NCBI RefSeq assembly: GCF_933775445.1
Contig: NC_065874.1
Location: 30,264,501 to 30,328,500, forward strand
Direction: 5' to 3'
Length of the DNA stretch: 64,000 bases
From: Argentina anserina
Taxonomy: Eukaryota; Streptophyta; Magnoliopsida; Rosales; Rosaceae
Part shown: piece by piece, positions 11,605 to 24,900 of the stretch
Layout of the letters: each line of letters begins with the position of its first letter
Position numbering within the stretch: the stretch's first letter is position 1
Program-made: the position numbers and the translations under genes
Notes under the pieces: model-generated
What the model was told of the DNA's origin: nothing
The model's input: only the letters and a program-made list of their open reading frames with translations
The model's database searches: none

Positions 11605-12930
11605 GGATTTATGTCAAGTAATCGTTTTTGTACACCTTGGTGTTTTCCCCTCATATTAAAATCATTATCATAACCTTGGCCCCTCACATCATTAATGTTT
11701 AAATCAAATGAGTTCAATGCAACTTGTAATTCACCAAACAGACATAATCAAAATGTATCTTCCACATTTAAAAAAAAAAAAACTCTTTCACATTTATTGG
11801 TTAGCTAGCAACATCAACACATCTAATTACTAAAGTCATTTACTCTTGGTGGCTAGCATCAGGGGTACAATCAAGAACCATAGAAATGTTTTTAGCTTCT
11901 TTAATTTTTCTTATAATTGCATTTCTAACCTGTGATGCCAACAAAAATATCAATTTAGTTTGAATTTTATGATTTAAATAATAGTATTGATTTTTTTTGT
12001 CCTATGTAAGTCGGAAATGATGTTGCATTATTGGATTAAACTATGCTATTGATTCAAGAAAGCCTAAAAAATTTCCATTCGAGTCTTCATAGATTTTTTC
12101 ATTTGTTCCACAAAAATGTCAAATTATTCATAGCAAGATGTTTGCCAATAGAAATGACTCTTATCATGACTTGTTTCCAATTTTATGTATCTTTCTTAAT
12201 CAACTCTTGTAATTCTCTATCAATTGTTTAATTAGTGCTCAATCTAAATTGGAGTTCCACCCAAGCTCTTAGATTAGTGAGGTGTTCAATACTATCTTCA
12301 TGATGTTTAAGTTTTTCACTCAGATATTCCCAATCATTAAATCTTATATCATCCAAATGACTTTTTGAATGGATTCTTTTTACCACTTTACAACAAAAGC
12401 AAAATACTTTATCCAATTTTTTTAAGTAAACCAATCATTTCCTATTAGAAAGTTTCCCATTTCGTAATTTTTATTCATAATAATATGTGGAAAACCCTTT
12501 ATTATGATTATTCTTAGGAAAATCAATATTAGTTTCTCTAACAGGACCTTTTTCAACAAGCATATCTATTTTTGCATCTAAATTATCCCACACTCTTGGA
12601 TCATATATATTCATAGATAAAGAAGGTTCAGGACATTCAGGCACATAGTTAGTTACTTCATTATTTTCAATAGTCTCATTTTCAAGCACATTTGTTGTAT
12701 CTTCGTTCACTTCATTTTCAAGTACATTTGTTATTTCTTTGATCACCTCATTTTCAATAAAATCTTGTACTTCTTCATTAATTTCATTTTCAGTTTGGTT
12801 TCCATAAGAAATATTTTTTTTCCAAAGTCTTTGTAAAGAACCTTGTAAAGATTTTTCTTCTCTTTTTTTTGTTGTTTCCTTTTTTTTTTTTCTATTTTCA
12901 TTACCAAAAGGTTATTTCTTAGAAAACATT
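11605..12930 (-). pseudogene. hAT transposase, N-terminal TTF zinc-finger part
   Basis: Minus-strand coding remnant. From about 12925 a basic, low-complexity N-terminus leads to an acidic Asn/Glu-rich stretch (12471-12746), then the family motif NIYDPRVWDNLD and GPVRETNIDFPKN. The TTF-type zinc-finger region follows (12228-12434, with KELDKVFCFCC-like and WEYLSEKLKHHEDSIEHLTN). The last part, near 11605-11660, reads NMRGKHQGVQKRLLDINP and continues across the Harbinger insertion into KAFYMPCGCHS. Several frameshifts and stops separate the blocks. It derives from a DNA-binding transposase related to plant zinc finger MYM-type protein 1-like genes. Confidence 0.75.
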
Positions 12931-13634
12931 ACTATAATCTGAATAAGAGCACAATAAAACATGGACAATAAGAATTGCACCGCTTGTATCCTTGTTGAAA
13001 ATGTCATTTGAAAGCAATACAACCTGTAATTGGTAATGATTAATCATCAAGGGATACCATTTTGTAGACAATTTAGCCATACACAAAAATATAATATGTA
13101 AATTGATAATGGGTAGAAAGAATGACCTCAATCGAAAGAACCAAATTTGTAGATGCCAAATTCCCAAATTCACCGATTCACTATCAAATTCGATGATTCA
13201 AAAGAGCCCAAATTCGGATTAAATTGAATTGAAAGAATGAAAGTCAGAAAGACGATGTGAAATCAAGAGAGAACTCAGAAGAGATTCGAATTGGAAGATG
13301 ATGAAAAAAATGGGAGGATTGTGAGAAATTAATATAGAGAAACCTGAAGAAGATCAGTTGGCAACGAGTCTTCTGATTCTTCTCCATGATTACTGGGCAA
13401 CGGATATGTGAATTGGGAAGATTATGGAACAAGAGATAAGAAGAGCTGAAGAGGTTGTTTTTCACATGAAAGCTAGATTGCAGAATGTAAAGCATTCACT
13501 TCTACCTGTTTCATAAAATCATTTTATATAATTATTATATATTACATATAAAATCTGAGATTTTATGCCCCCTTGGTCTTGGGTCTAGTGCAGTCGCACT
13601 GTTGGCACTAGGCCAGGGCTGGGCCTGCAAGCAG

Positions 13635-14302
13635 GACTAGTGACAATCATGAAACCGTACCACAATAGTGACACTAAAAGATGTGGTCGGATCAACGTAC
13701 TTAATATCGGGGTAATGGTTCAAGACATGCTCATAGTTAGACATGTATCCACTCAATATTATCCTCTTACATGTGAAGCACGATATAACGTAAAAATATA
13801 TTGAGATACAAATTTTCTTACGGTCGTTCACGTTCATATTTAAAACGTAAACGACCACATGAAACAATTACGAGATGAGACTTATTAGCTTCGTCACGTA
13901 TCATACTAGAGTGGGCAAATATGAGAATGACAATAGGGACCTCTCAGCTGTGCTCGTTCTAATATAGAGCAATCCAAACACAAACCAATATTTTCACCAT
14001 AAGCGCGTGCGTCACATACTTTATGTTAAAAACTTGATTCAATAGTCCCTTCTACATATGACTCCTTATTGTATTGTGATTACCATGCACTGTCGAGAGA
14101 GTGGATGCGGCATCACTTCCTTACTCTAATGTAAGTGCTGAAATATGGATACTTTCCTTGATATTTCCGCGAAAGTTTCCATTTTCGGCATATGGATATA
14201 TCTCTTACATACCAAACATTTCTCTGTGGAAATTTTTAAAATTTCCCGATATATCCGAAAACTTTCGAAATCTCCCGATATTTTCATAATATTGCGAAGG
14301 AG
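13635..14302. other. Intergenic DNA, no gene seen
   Basis: AT-rich sequence right of the hAT element. Around 14140-14285 it has repeated CGATATTTCC/CGAAA-like words, probably an old repeat. No coding evidence. Confidence 0.4.
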
Positions 14303-14757
14303 ATGATGAATATTCATCACAATATACTCAGGGTTATACTCAAAAGAGGTAATGAAAATAGTAAAATTTTTGTACCTCATAGATTCTCTATATAGTTCTA
14401 AATCACTCGTGTAATTTCATGTTTAATGTATCATTGTATATAAGGTGTGAACCTCTCTTTGGATTTCCATCCATAATATATATATATATATATTTAAAGT
14501 ATATCTTTAATAATTATCGACGGTTGTTTCATTTAATGACTATTCTTCATAATATACTTAGGGTTTTACTAAAAAAGATGATGAAAATAATGAAATTTTT
14601 GTATCTCATAAATCCTCTATATGATTTTAAATTACTCTTGTAATTTCATGTGTAATGTATTATATGTATATAAGGCGTGATGACCTAGCCTCGTTTTGGG
14701 TTCCCAACCATAATATATATATATATATTTAAAATATATTTTTAATATTTCTCGACG
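14303..14757. repeat. Imperfect tandem duplication, about 230-bp period
   Basis: The segment starting near 14303 (AATATACTCAGGGTT...) recurs from about 14535 (AATATACTTAGGGTT...). Both copies carry TGATGAAAATA-like, CTCATA, TAATTTCATG and ATATAAGG words, and each ends in a (TA)n run followed by TAAT and CGACG. The copies differ at many sites, so the duplication is old. Confidence 0.75.
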
Positions 14758-16024
14758 ATTTTTTTATCTCAAATTACTACAACTCACTAAAGACTAATAA
14801 TTATATAATAATTTCTTATGAAATATAGTAAATAATTGATAAAATAAATATATCTCAAAATTTCATTCGAAATTTTCATCAATTTACTCAATTATTTTTA
14901 AAAATTGATATTTTTCTAAAATTTCTGTCAAAATTTTTAATTTTTAAACTCCTAATATTTATATTTTCTCCAAAGTTTTAGTCATTGCTCTAATGCCACT
15001 AGCCAACATTTGAAAAGTGAAAAAACGAATAATAACTTAATAAGTGAGCTGAGAGGGCGGTGGTTGGCGAGAGGGGGCTGTGATCACCTGCAAACGCGTC
15101 ACGAAAAACTCGGGCCCCTGATTGTGATCTACTTTACGTGGGTCCAGCTCATTGGCTTGGACAGAATCGAGTTGCCAACCCGGGCGGCGAATGGTTCAGG
15201 GACACGTGTGGATGGCTCAACTTTGCAATCAAATAGGAGGGTGGCCAATGAGAGCCCTGGCAGTGAGGTAAAACCAGGAGATGGGGCCTATGTTCCCACT
15301 TGATGTCTAGCAGCCGTAAAAAGAGTTTGAAATGGATTTATGGGAGCAAATCTAGTCAAGTACGTGTAATCATTTCTGTTAATCTGAATCTGATCTTACG
15401 GTACGGATTTTGTTATCAAAAGGAATATACTTTGGCACAAATACGGCTAAAAATATCTGCCACGACGTTTAAATACACAGCCCAGTTTAAATAGTTCAAA
15501 TTATTTTCTATTCATTATGTCCGCGGTGGTCAAAACATATAAGTAATTAAGACTTATGGATGCAGTTGCATATTACGTACATAAGAATTTATGTAGTTTT
15601 GAGAATTTGATTTAACTAGAAATCATATTACGGGTCCTAATTTACTGCACTATCATAATTTAAGACTTATTCAATTTCTCCGAGTCAATTAGCATTGAGA
15701 TTTAGTTCAACCAACGATTTCAACAATGCGAGAATAATCCTACAGTACATGAGAACGAACTCAAATGCCTCTCACGCGTGTTGAGTGGTGACCACAAACT
15801 GGTAAGAGTTAAAACTAGATTAGGAGTTCCGTATTAGGTAGCTCGATTAACTATTTAACTTTACCATGATATGTAACTATTTCTGATATTTCCATTAAAG
15901 AAAAAAAATGGAATAAAGTGTTGTATTTGATTAGAAAAAGTAACTAAAAACATAGCAGAGCGTGACTGTTATTATAATACATTGAACTTTTTTATTTGCT
16001 CTCATAAATTTCAGTATCTACAGA
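14758..16024. other. Intergenic DNA upstream of the MYB gene
   Basis: AT-rich apart from a GC-richer island at about 15045-15300. That island contains two ACGT-core words, TACGTGGG (15135-15142) and CACGTGTG (15203-15210), of the kind bound by bZIP or bHLH factors. They lie about 1.6 kb upstream of the MYB start codon, so a role in its control is only a guess. Confidence 0.35.
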
Positions 16025-16777
16025 CTTCTTGCTGTCCAATCACAACAGCCAACCTCTGAGTCCAAAGTCCAAACTCTGCTTTCTCTCATTCTCTTTCCCT
16101 CTTTCCTTCAAAGATTTTTGAGCAAAAATTTAGATTCATTTCTTCAAGCTTGGCTATCTCAGCTTTGCTTTTCTGAAGCTTCTCTATTTCCCTTTCTCTT
16201 TCCACTGATAGCTCAGACACTCACCCTTTCCCTTTCTTTCTTCTCTTTTCTTTGTTGCTCAGGCCTCAAGGAAAAAAGAAGAAAGAATAGATCTCTCCCC
16301 CCCCAGCTTTCTTCTTCCAATCTCATTCTCTGTCCCTATTGCCTTCTCCCCCCATTTATTGCTTATCTTCCTTAGTTTTCCTAATTGGGTTTTCAAAGAG
16401 GTACAAGAAGCTGCATACACAACTGTGTTTTGTCTCTTTATCTGTGTTCTGTGGATTCTTGGGGCTTTAATGGGTTCAGATCCCATTAGTGGTTCTGGGG
16501 TTTTATCTTGGAGTTTTGGGGTTGGGTTTTAATATTATCTTCAAAACATTTCTTTGAAATTTGGAAAGGTGGGTCTTTTGTAGATTCCTATACAGATAAA
16601 GGTATTCTGATTCCTATTTCTATATGCCCCCTTGATTTAACACTGATATTATCATTCTCAAACCTCCACCTCTTCTTCTGCATTTCCTCTTCTACACTTG
16701 TTCCCCTCATCTCTCTCTCTCTCTCTCTGCTCTGTTTTCCAATCCCAAAAAACTCAATGCTTACTTGATTTGGTGTT
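16025..16777 (+). promoter_or_regulatory. Proximal promoter / 5' leader of the MYB gene
   Basis: Pyrimidine-rich sequence (long CT stretches at 16078-16110, 16180-16260 and 16700-16730) leads into the MYB start codon, typical of a plant core promoter and 5' UTR. It contains several upstream ATGs. If transcription starts near 16080, the leader would hold small upstream ORFs or a leader intron. I cannot place the transcription start. Confidence 0.45.
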
Positions 16778-17911
16778 ATGAAGTTGGAAATGGAAATTCT
16801 CTCCCCTTCATCCTACTTCTCTGCTTCTAATTGGCTCCTTGAGGAGACCAAGAGCTCGAAATGGACTCCTGCTGAGAATAAGATGTTCGAAAACGCCTTG
16901 GCCCTGCACGACAGGGATACGCCGGACAGGTGGCACAAGGTGGCGCAGATGATACCTGGGAAGACTGTTGGAGATGTGGTGAAGCAGTACAAGGAGTTGG
17001 AAGCTGATGTGGGGAAAATCGAAGCGGGGTTGGTCCCTATTCCGGGGTATGGTACCTCTCCATTCACATTGGAATGGGTTAATAGACATGGATACGATGG
17101 ATTCAAACAGACTTATGGGATTGGTGGCAAGAGAGGTGCTTCAGCTAGACCAGCTGATCAGGAAAGAAAGAAAGGAGTTCCATGGACTGAGGATGAGCAC
17201 AAGTAAGTTTCCTGATTTGGATATATATTTTTCGCTTTGATTGTATTGTGAAGCATTTATGATCATGCTGAATTCGTATATACTATGTTCTTTTTTTGAA
17301 AGTATATAATTTATTATTGAGCTGAAATCATTACTATGCATACAATGTCAAGAATGAGGAGGATTGTTTAATTGTTTGTGCTTCAGGTTTAATTTGGCAT
17401 TGTTTTGATGAATGTTTTGATTATTGTGTGTATAAATAGGCTGTTTTTAATGGGACTGAAGAAGTACGGCAAAGGAGACTGGAGGAACATTTCTCGGAAT
17501 TTCGTTGTAACTCGAACCCCCACTCAGGTGGCTAGTCATGCACAGAAGTACTTTATCAGGCAGCATTCCGGGGGAAAAGACAAGAGAAGAGCGAGCATAC
17601 ATGATATAACAACTGTGAATCTCAGTGACACCAGAACTCCATCTCCAGACAACAAGCCTCTCTCGCCGGATCACTGCCACTCTGCTGCCTTCTCTCAGCC
17701 AAATTCTGCTAGGATTCCGCCTTTCCAGTGGCATCAGGGCGGCAATGGCACAAACATGGCTTTCGGTCAGGCTCATGGGAACATGTTCATGTCCAACAGT
17801 CATGGGATTGGTTCTTATGGACTTAACAAAAGTACGGTTCATGAATCTTACTATGCACCTCAGAATTTGTCTTTTCAGATCCAATCGGCACAGCACTACC
17901 CCCATGGATGA
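16778..17911 (+). CDS. DIVARICATA-like MYB/SANT transcription factor
   Basis: Two exons, 16778..17202 and 17440..17911, joined across a GT-AG intron that splits a Lys codon; 298 residues. The first SANT/MYB repeat (residues about 26-76) starts [16 protein letters not shown] and carries the RWHKVA...PGKT core. The second MYB repeat (about 131-182) starts [10 protein letters not shown] and ends in [16 protein letters not shown], the SHAQKYF signature of this 1R/2R class. An Asp/Ser/Pro-rich, Gln/Asn/His-rich tail probably serves regulation. Relatives are nuclear factors; Antirrhinum DIVARICATA controls floral dorsoventral asymmetry. The first ATG was chosen because the reading frame and leader composition change there; the Met five codons later is an alternative. 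The length is normal for the family and no defects are visible. Confidence 0.93.
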
Positions 17912-20900
17912 TGATCTAGGAGCTTGTGTACTAAATCATCTACGGGATTTATGTCTCATTATGGTCTTTTAGTTCATTAGTATAGCGGGGAACGCTATAT
18001 CTGAGTCTTGTTTTTTGCTTTCATGGTTTCTTGTGAATATGTCATTCAGAACTTTGAGTTAGTTTAAAGTATTGGAAGGGGAAACAGGATCAAATCCTGG
18101 AATTTCGACTTATGGAATATGAATGAAAACTGAGTTGAAGCATCTCAAAAACCCTTTTTGGCACCCTATCTGTTATCTGATTTCAAACAGTGATGCATTA
18201 TTGCTATAAGGCATTTCCTTTAAGCAAGAAGAGCATATATGACAGAAAATGCTGTTACATTTCCAAGCCTGGTACATTGAACAGTTGACTGCCCCTTTAG
18301 TTTGATACCTTAAGAAATGAAAGTGGGGGAATCAATGAGATGATGCATCTTCAATCCTCTAGCAGACATGAAATCCCAAGCTCTCCTGGAATATGAAATA
18401 AAGGGGCATGATCAAGATGAACATCTTCTTCTTCACTGTCACTTTGTTTCAGAGATTTACTATATATGAATTTACCAATTTGGAGTCAAATGACTAATGG
18501 TTCTGCCACAAAGACTTAGACTTAGCACCGGATTAGAATAACAGCATGACCAAAATGACAAAAGAATCTATAAGCGCCCCATATTCCTATACGACTGTTG
18601 GGTAATCTAGAGCCATTTGGGATTCTTTGGTGAAGGTGTTCTAACAACCTTCTTGTAACTCCCAAACGATCCTTAGATTCATACTCTAGCTTGGTAAATC
18701 CATTCCGTTGAAACTAATAATTTTTCGCATTGTCGGTAGATTATACAGTTAAAACCAAGTTATAAGCTCTATGTTAGCCTCCTTTGAACTGTTAGTCTGT
18801 CACTAAAACTACTTTCAGAAAAAAAAAAAAGGCCAAGTTGACTAGGAAAGACCATGAAAGTTCAATACTTTGATCAATTGCTGACTCTGCGTGCACTAAT
18901 GAAAGAATCATATGCGTCAATAACGTTTTGTGGCTTGGTAATCTTCCTTTTTGTATGGGATCCTCTTATAATTAGAAAGAAGACGATCCCTCCTAGGAGT
19001 GATGATTAGTGACTAAATTATAAAATTATACATAGCATTTAGAGTAAGATATTAGATTAGATTACACTGGGAATTCTATTTTAATTTGTGGTTCTTCCTT
19101 TTCTGCAAAGCTCTTTCAAGATTTCTCTCTCTCCTGGATTTGGTTTTTGGAGCATGGTTTTTGTTGATTCCTAGTGTACGGCACCTAACTCCAACTAAAT
19201 AAAATCCTAGAAAGACTTCATGGTGCTTTAATCAAATCTAAACTAGACCTGTGACACCAATTTTGGAGACAAATTTTGCGTGGCTTTCCATTAACAGGAA
19301 AAACTTCTTTACCATAGTGTGGTCTTTACATACTATAATTTGGTATTTCACTACTACATTTGGTTTGAGATTCTCTTTGGTGGGGGAAATCTCATTTGAC
19401 TTATATCACTTCCTTCCTTCTTTTATTATTTGAAACAAGAATCTTCTTCATAATTGAGTGCAACTTTGAATTAGTATTTGACATCTAGTGAGTGAAGAGA
19501 TTAACAATTGTTACCTACCAGTAAACTCTATACTTGTGTAGGGTATCAGGTTAGGTCTATGATCAAGGTTTTGTTATGTAATTAGTTGTAGCAGTGTACT
19601 AATCGTTTGGTCCAGCAAGCTTGTCACCTGGTCCAAAGATTGCATGATGTTATAACTAAATTTCTTCTTATTGGATATCCTTTAATTCCTTTTGTTTGTG
19701 AAAAATTTTCTGTGGTTCATGTAAAAGCATCCAAAAGTGACATCCTCGTCATTATCAGTGAAAATTATAGTAAATTTATCTTAATCTCTCACTGCCATCA
19801 TACACCATTACATTTGTATACTCTCATTGTCTTCTTTACCTCTATCATCTGTATCATTTATGCTCTCTTATCTTTCTTCCCTCTTTTAACTGAAAAACAA
19901 AGAACAAAGTCGTTATCAAACCAATCTCATTATTTCAGAGTATACTTGTTGCTATCCAACTGACAAAAATTAGATAATGATCAATTTGTACTGTGCTATT
20001 TTCATCTACTTAGCTTGTACCAAATTTTCTCTTGCTCCTACCATAAAAGGCAAACCACCTCTATCATTGGGGCACTGTTCTGTTCAGACCTCCCATCCCA
20101 TTATGCAAAGAATCCAAGCCAACCTGCGCAAACTTGTCATTCTAGCCAGAATTTCTACAGCAAGTGACAAAACTGATCTACCATCTTTTTCAAAAGCCTT
20201 TCTGCAACTTGCAGCTGAAAGCACTCTCTGCAGTATGCCACTTTATTCCCAGTTTGATTATCACCTTGGAAATAGTAGAACCACATTGGCACATTGCTTC
20301 AACTTTCGGCTGGTCTTGTTTTCTCTGTAGTTTTTCAGCTATGTTCTGATTCTTATCTCTCAAAATGTTACTAGCTCAATGCACTTCAATATGCATATAA
20401 ATCTCAGTAGGGAATTCAGTGCAGAAGTGGGTTTGATTCTGTATGTTGCTTCAATGGCCCACCAGGATCCGGGAATAACTCTTGTGGGGGCTTAAGTTTT
20501 GTATCAAAGAAAAGAATATGGGTGGTCGGAAAGTAGGAGATGCATCATATCTGCATAAACATTAGTTTAGTTTATGCAGACACAGAATCATGTAATGACA
20601 GAAACAGTTGATTTGAACAGAAATTAGACAAAGCGAAAACGGTATGACCGATAAGACATACCGTTAGGAAGTGATGCGACAATATGATAAATTAACTATT
20701 GTGCAGTGATGTGATCATATACATTCTCAGAAAAATCTCACATTTACACAGATGATCATGTCCAAATTGGTTATCCTTATTCGATTAATACACATGAATA
20801 TTGAGCACAGACACCTTTGACATCAATGCTGACATTTTTTCAAGAACAGCCGTTCTGCTCTGCCTTCATTAAATCTGAACTCAGTTTTCTCGGTAATAAT

Positions 20901-20937
20901 TGACGATGGCCTTGGTCATGAAATGATTTACATCTAT
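17912..20937. other. MYB 3' UTR and intergenic DNA
   Basis: The first few hundred bases are presumably 3' UTR. The remainder is AT-rich with short open frames that look random. I see no domains, RNA genes or bounded repeats. Confidence 0.5.
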
Positions 20938-21102
20938 TTAGTGTGCAGCTTTGTCCTTATTGTATGTCAATCCAAAGCCGAGAGGATACAAGGGGTCATA
21001 GGAGTTGCTCTCAACATGTAATGGCAGCTGTTTAGTACTTCTAAACCATGTCACCGGTAGTTTGCCTTCAAAGTCATAATCTCCAAAGATAACATCTGCA
21101 AT
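20938..21102 (-). pseudogene. GH3 beta-glucosidase pseudogene, 3' exon
   Basis: The minus strand reads ADVIFGDYDFEGKLPVTW, then LPLHVESNSYDPLYPLGFGL and a stop (complement of 20938-20940). This is the C-terminal end of a plant glycoside hydrolase family 3 exo-beta-glucanase. It is cut at 21102 by copia element 1. The preceding codons of the same exon are found on the other side of that element, at 26396. See 26396-26724 and 31858-32696 for the rest. Confidence 0.85.
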
Positions 21103-21194
21103 TGGAGGGAATTACGGGTTAAAGTAGCTTTACTGATTATATATAGGGTATTGATGTGTATAGAATATATAAAAAAGTGTAAGATATTTTTCCA
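21103..21194 (+). repeat. Copia 1 left LTR
   Basis: Begins TGGAGGGAATTACGGG and ends TTTTTCCA. 90 of 92 bases match the right LTR. Confidence 0.8.
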
Positions 21195-21964
21195 GTTGAT
21201 ATCAGAGTCTTGCTCTGTTTTTCCTGGGTTTGTCTGTTTTTTGCGGCTTTGTGGTACAAGCTCGTCGGCGACGTCAGCCAAATTTGCTGCCACCCTCTCC
21301 AGAGCTCATCGGTGACGTCAACAAGCTACAAGCCTTGCGGTTCGGCGACGTCAGCAACAAGCCGGTTCCCTCTACCCGACTCGTTCTCGCACGTCCACGC
21401 GTCCCCGCCTAGCTCGTCCCCGCGTCCCCACTACAAGAACAGTCGGTATCACCTCAAGGGGCGCCGGTCTCCGATCTCGTCGCCGCCTCGCTCTCGCGCC
21501 GGCGCAATCTTGCAACGCCACTGCAAGCTGAATCTCGCGCTGGTCTCCCTTCGTTTCCGCCGCTGCTAGCGATTCCACCAGCGACGCCTATCCTCCACCA
21601 GCGCCGCCGCGTCAAGCTCTCCACCAGCGCCGCCGCATCAAGCCGTTGCTTTCGCCGTTCGAGTCGTCGCTGCCGAGCTCCGGATTGCGATCCGACCCGC
21701 CCGGCCCAGCATCGCCCCGCCCGGCCTAACGTTGACCCGCCCGGCCCAGCATACACAACAAAAACAAAAAAACAAAAAAAAACAAAAAAAATTCGGCCCG
21801 GCCCGAATCAAACCCGACTCGGCTCCGACCTGACCGAGACTTGGTTGTCTTGATTGTCAGTGTAGGTGCATCGACAGTGCACGTGCACCCAAGACATGTT
21901 TATATTCGTTTTTTGGGTACTTCCGCTGTATAATTCCTGATTATTTTTTTCAAATTCCTTTTCA

Positions 21965-24900
21965 ATGGGTTATGGAGATGAAGTTAATGTTCCGAAATTT
22001 GAAGTATCTGTCAAGAGTTCTGACAGTGGCTCCTTTGGGGGGACTAAACTCAATGGGAGAAATTTCCGTAAATGAAAGAGACTTATGACAGCTTATCTTC
22101 GCGGCTTGCACAAGATGGGACATGTCACCGGAGTAACTACCGCTCCTAGTGCCGATGATATTATTGCATACACTAAGTGGGACGACGATGATGACCTTGT
22201 GATGTCAGTCTTGTGGAAAGCCATGAATGACAAAATAATTGATCTGGTGGAGGCATGTGACACTGCGCGGACAATATGGCTGACACTTGAGGGTTTATAT
22301 ACTAATGACTCTGATTTCATACATGTTCATGAGTTAATGTGCACCGCTTTGGTACCAACAACAAGATGGGCAACCAGTGGCGCAATATTTTACCAAACTA
22401 AAAAATATTTGGGCTGAGATTGATGTGAAACGTCCTTGCATGATCAAACATCAGGAGGATATTGTTTGGTACCAGCGTGAGAAGGAGCTTGAGCGAGTTC
22501 ACCATTTCCTGAAAGGTCTTGACGCCAAACATAACAGTGCGAAAGGAGAATTACTCCGGCAGATCGAACCCCCTAGCCTCCTTACAGCTTTTACATATAT
22601 CCGTAAGGTGAATCTCACCAGGAGAGCCTTCATCAGATACAAGTTGAAGTTTCCAGCCTCACTGTTCATGCTAGATCTTCAGCACCACCCCTTCAGCAGA
22701 CCACTTCTGCTCTACTTCATCAGCACGGACCACCACCAGGCTTCGGAAATCAGCCCTGCTCTCCTTGCTCTTATTGTCATGATACTAACCATGCTCGTGC
22801 GACCTGTTGGAAGATGTATCTACACCTTTGATCTAAGAGGCCTAATTATCGTCTCAAGGCGAAAGCAGCTATCCAATTCGTCCTAGAACCCGATATCTAT
22901 GGTGTGGTTGGACATGATCATCATACAACAAGCGGCGCAATACCTACCGCATCCATCGCTGGTCGTGGCAAAATTGGTATGGTTTTACATATTTCTCACT
23001 TTATTGGTTTTGATACATAGATTATTGATTCAGGTGCGTCTGATCATATGACTTATAACAAATCTTATTTTACTGTATTGTCTCCTCCACCAGTACCCTA
23101 TGTTACTAATGGTAATGGTGAGGCATTCCCCGTATTAGGGAAATGGTCAGTTTGTATTACTCCCACAATAGAGCTTCACAATGTGCTCTATGTACATGCT
23201 TTATCTCATCATTTGATATATGTCCCCCAATTGAATACAGACGCTAAGTGCTATGTGACATTTTTTTCCTATGTATGTGATATTTCAGGATCTTCTCACC
23301 GGGGAGTTAATTGGTCGGGGGTATCTGAGGGGCCGGTTGTTTCATCTGGATCAGACTTATGCGGGGGAGAAAACCATGAGCACAATCTCAGACCGCTTTC
23401 ATCTCCACTTCTGACAAGCTAAGTGAAGTTTGGTTATGACATCGTCGCTTAGGGCATCCTTATTTTAGTGTTATGAAAAAATCTATGCCTACTTTGTTTC
23501 TTAGTGTGGATGAGTCACTTTTACATTTTGAGACATGTGTTTTAGGCAAGAGTCATCGTTCTACTTATTCCCCTAGTCCTTCTAATAAAAGCATTCTTCC
23601 ATTCGAATTAATTCATTCTGATGTTTAGGGACCCTCTAAAGACTCTACTGTGTCAGGGATGATATTATGTGTCATTTATTGATAATTGCACCCGTCTTTC
23701 ATGGATTGTTCTCCTCCGAACTAAAGATGTGGTTTTTCCCGCTTTTCAAGCCTTCTATACCACTGTCCAAACACAATATAATGCCACAATTAGAGTTCTT
23801 CGTTCTGATAATGGGGGGGGGGGGGGGATATGTGAATCATGTCTTTTAGGAGTTCCTTAGCACACACGACATTGTTCATCAAATAGCGTGTCCTTATACA
23901 ATTGAGCAGAATGGAGTTTCTGAAAGGAAAAATCGTCATTTACTTGACATGGATCGGTGTATTCTTTTTAGTGCCCATATGCCCAAATACCTTTGGGGTG
24001 ATACTGTCATAACTTCCGCCCATCTAATTAATCGTCTTCCCTCTCGTGTCCTTCAGGGAAAAGTTCCATATGAGGTGCTTGCCTCTCATGTCTCATTGCC
24101 CTCTTTTCATAATCTTCATGCCCGTGTTTTCGGTTGTGTTGCTTTTGTCTATCTTCCCAAACACCAGAGATCTAAGTTGGATGCCCGGGTCGTTAAATGT
24201 GTGTTTGTTGGGTATGGCGGACATCAGAAAGGGTATCAGTGCTATCATCCGCCTACCAGGAAGTACTATGTCACTATGAATGTTACTTTCTTTGAGGACA
24301 TGAGTTATTTTCCCTCTTCAGATACTACTCTTCAGGGGGAGAATTCATACTTTGAAGAGTTGTATCATGGAGAGGGGGAGAAAAGTAAGCTAGTAGATGT
24401 GGTGACATGATCAATTGAGATTACCAATGTGTCCGCTCTACATGCCCCACAGGGTAATTCCGGAGTAGTCACTCTAGAGATTCAGGTACCAGAAGATGAT
24501 AATACAACTGCCCCTCATGTCTCTCGTCCTACTGTTTATACACCTGACCAATACTCTCCTGGTACGGAAGATCACTCATCTGAGTTTAGTCATTCTATTG
24601 GGACTAATACTAGTGAGGCTAATAGTAGACAATATGTCTTACCAAATAGGTCTACTCGGGGTCAGCCAACAAAAAAATATGAACATACCCTTCATGCTAA
24701 AACTAAGTATCATATGGCAAATTTTATGTCTATCAAAAGATTGTCTAAGTCATATGCATCATTTGTGAATCAAATATCCACTGTATCAGTACCTAACAAA
24801 GTGCAGGATGCATTGAGAGATCCAAAATGGAAGAAAACAATGGAGGAAGAGATGGAAGCATTACAAAAGAACAATACTTGGGAGCTTGTATCTCCACCAC

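Larger units (their letters stand above)
8696..13627 (-). mobile_element. Degenerate hAT transposon (TTF zinc finger / ZMYM1-like), with nested insertions
   Basis: A roughly 4.9-kb block whose minus strand encodes a broken TTF-zinc-finger plus hAT-dimerisation transposase. It is split by an LTR fragment (about 9789-10310) and a Harbinger-type element (10680-11601). The direct repeat CAAGCAG occurs just outside both proposed ends (8689-8695 and 13628-13634), roughly the 8-bp duplication expected of hAT. Terminal inverted repeats are weak (GGGCCGG on the left against GGCCCAGCC on the right), so the exact ends are uncertain. Frameshifts and stops rule out activity. Confidence 0.65.

Noticed and set aside
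14461..14500. (TA)n tracts as an origin or matrix-attachment site
   Set aside because: TA runs are common throughout this AT-rich window and nothing else supports a function.
21454..21756. 100-codon Arg/Ala/Gly-rich minus-strand frame
   Set aside because: It lies in the GC-rich untranslated leader of copia 1. The open frame is a composition effect.
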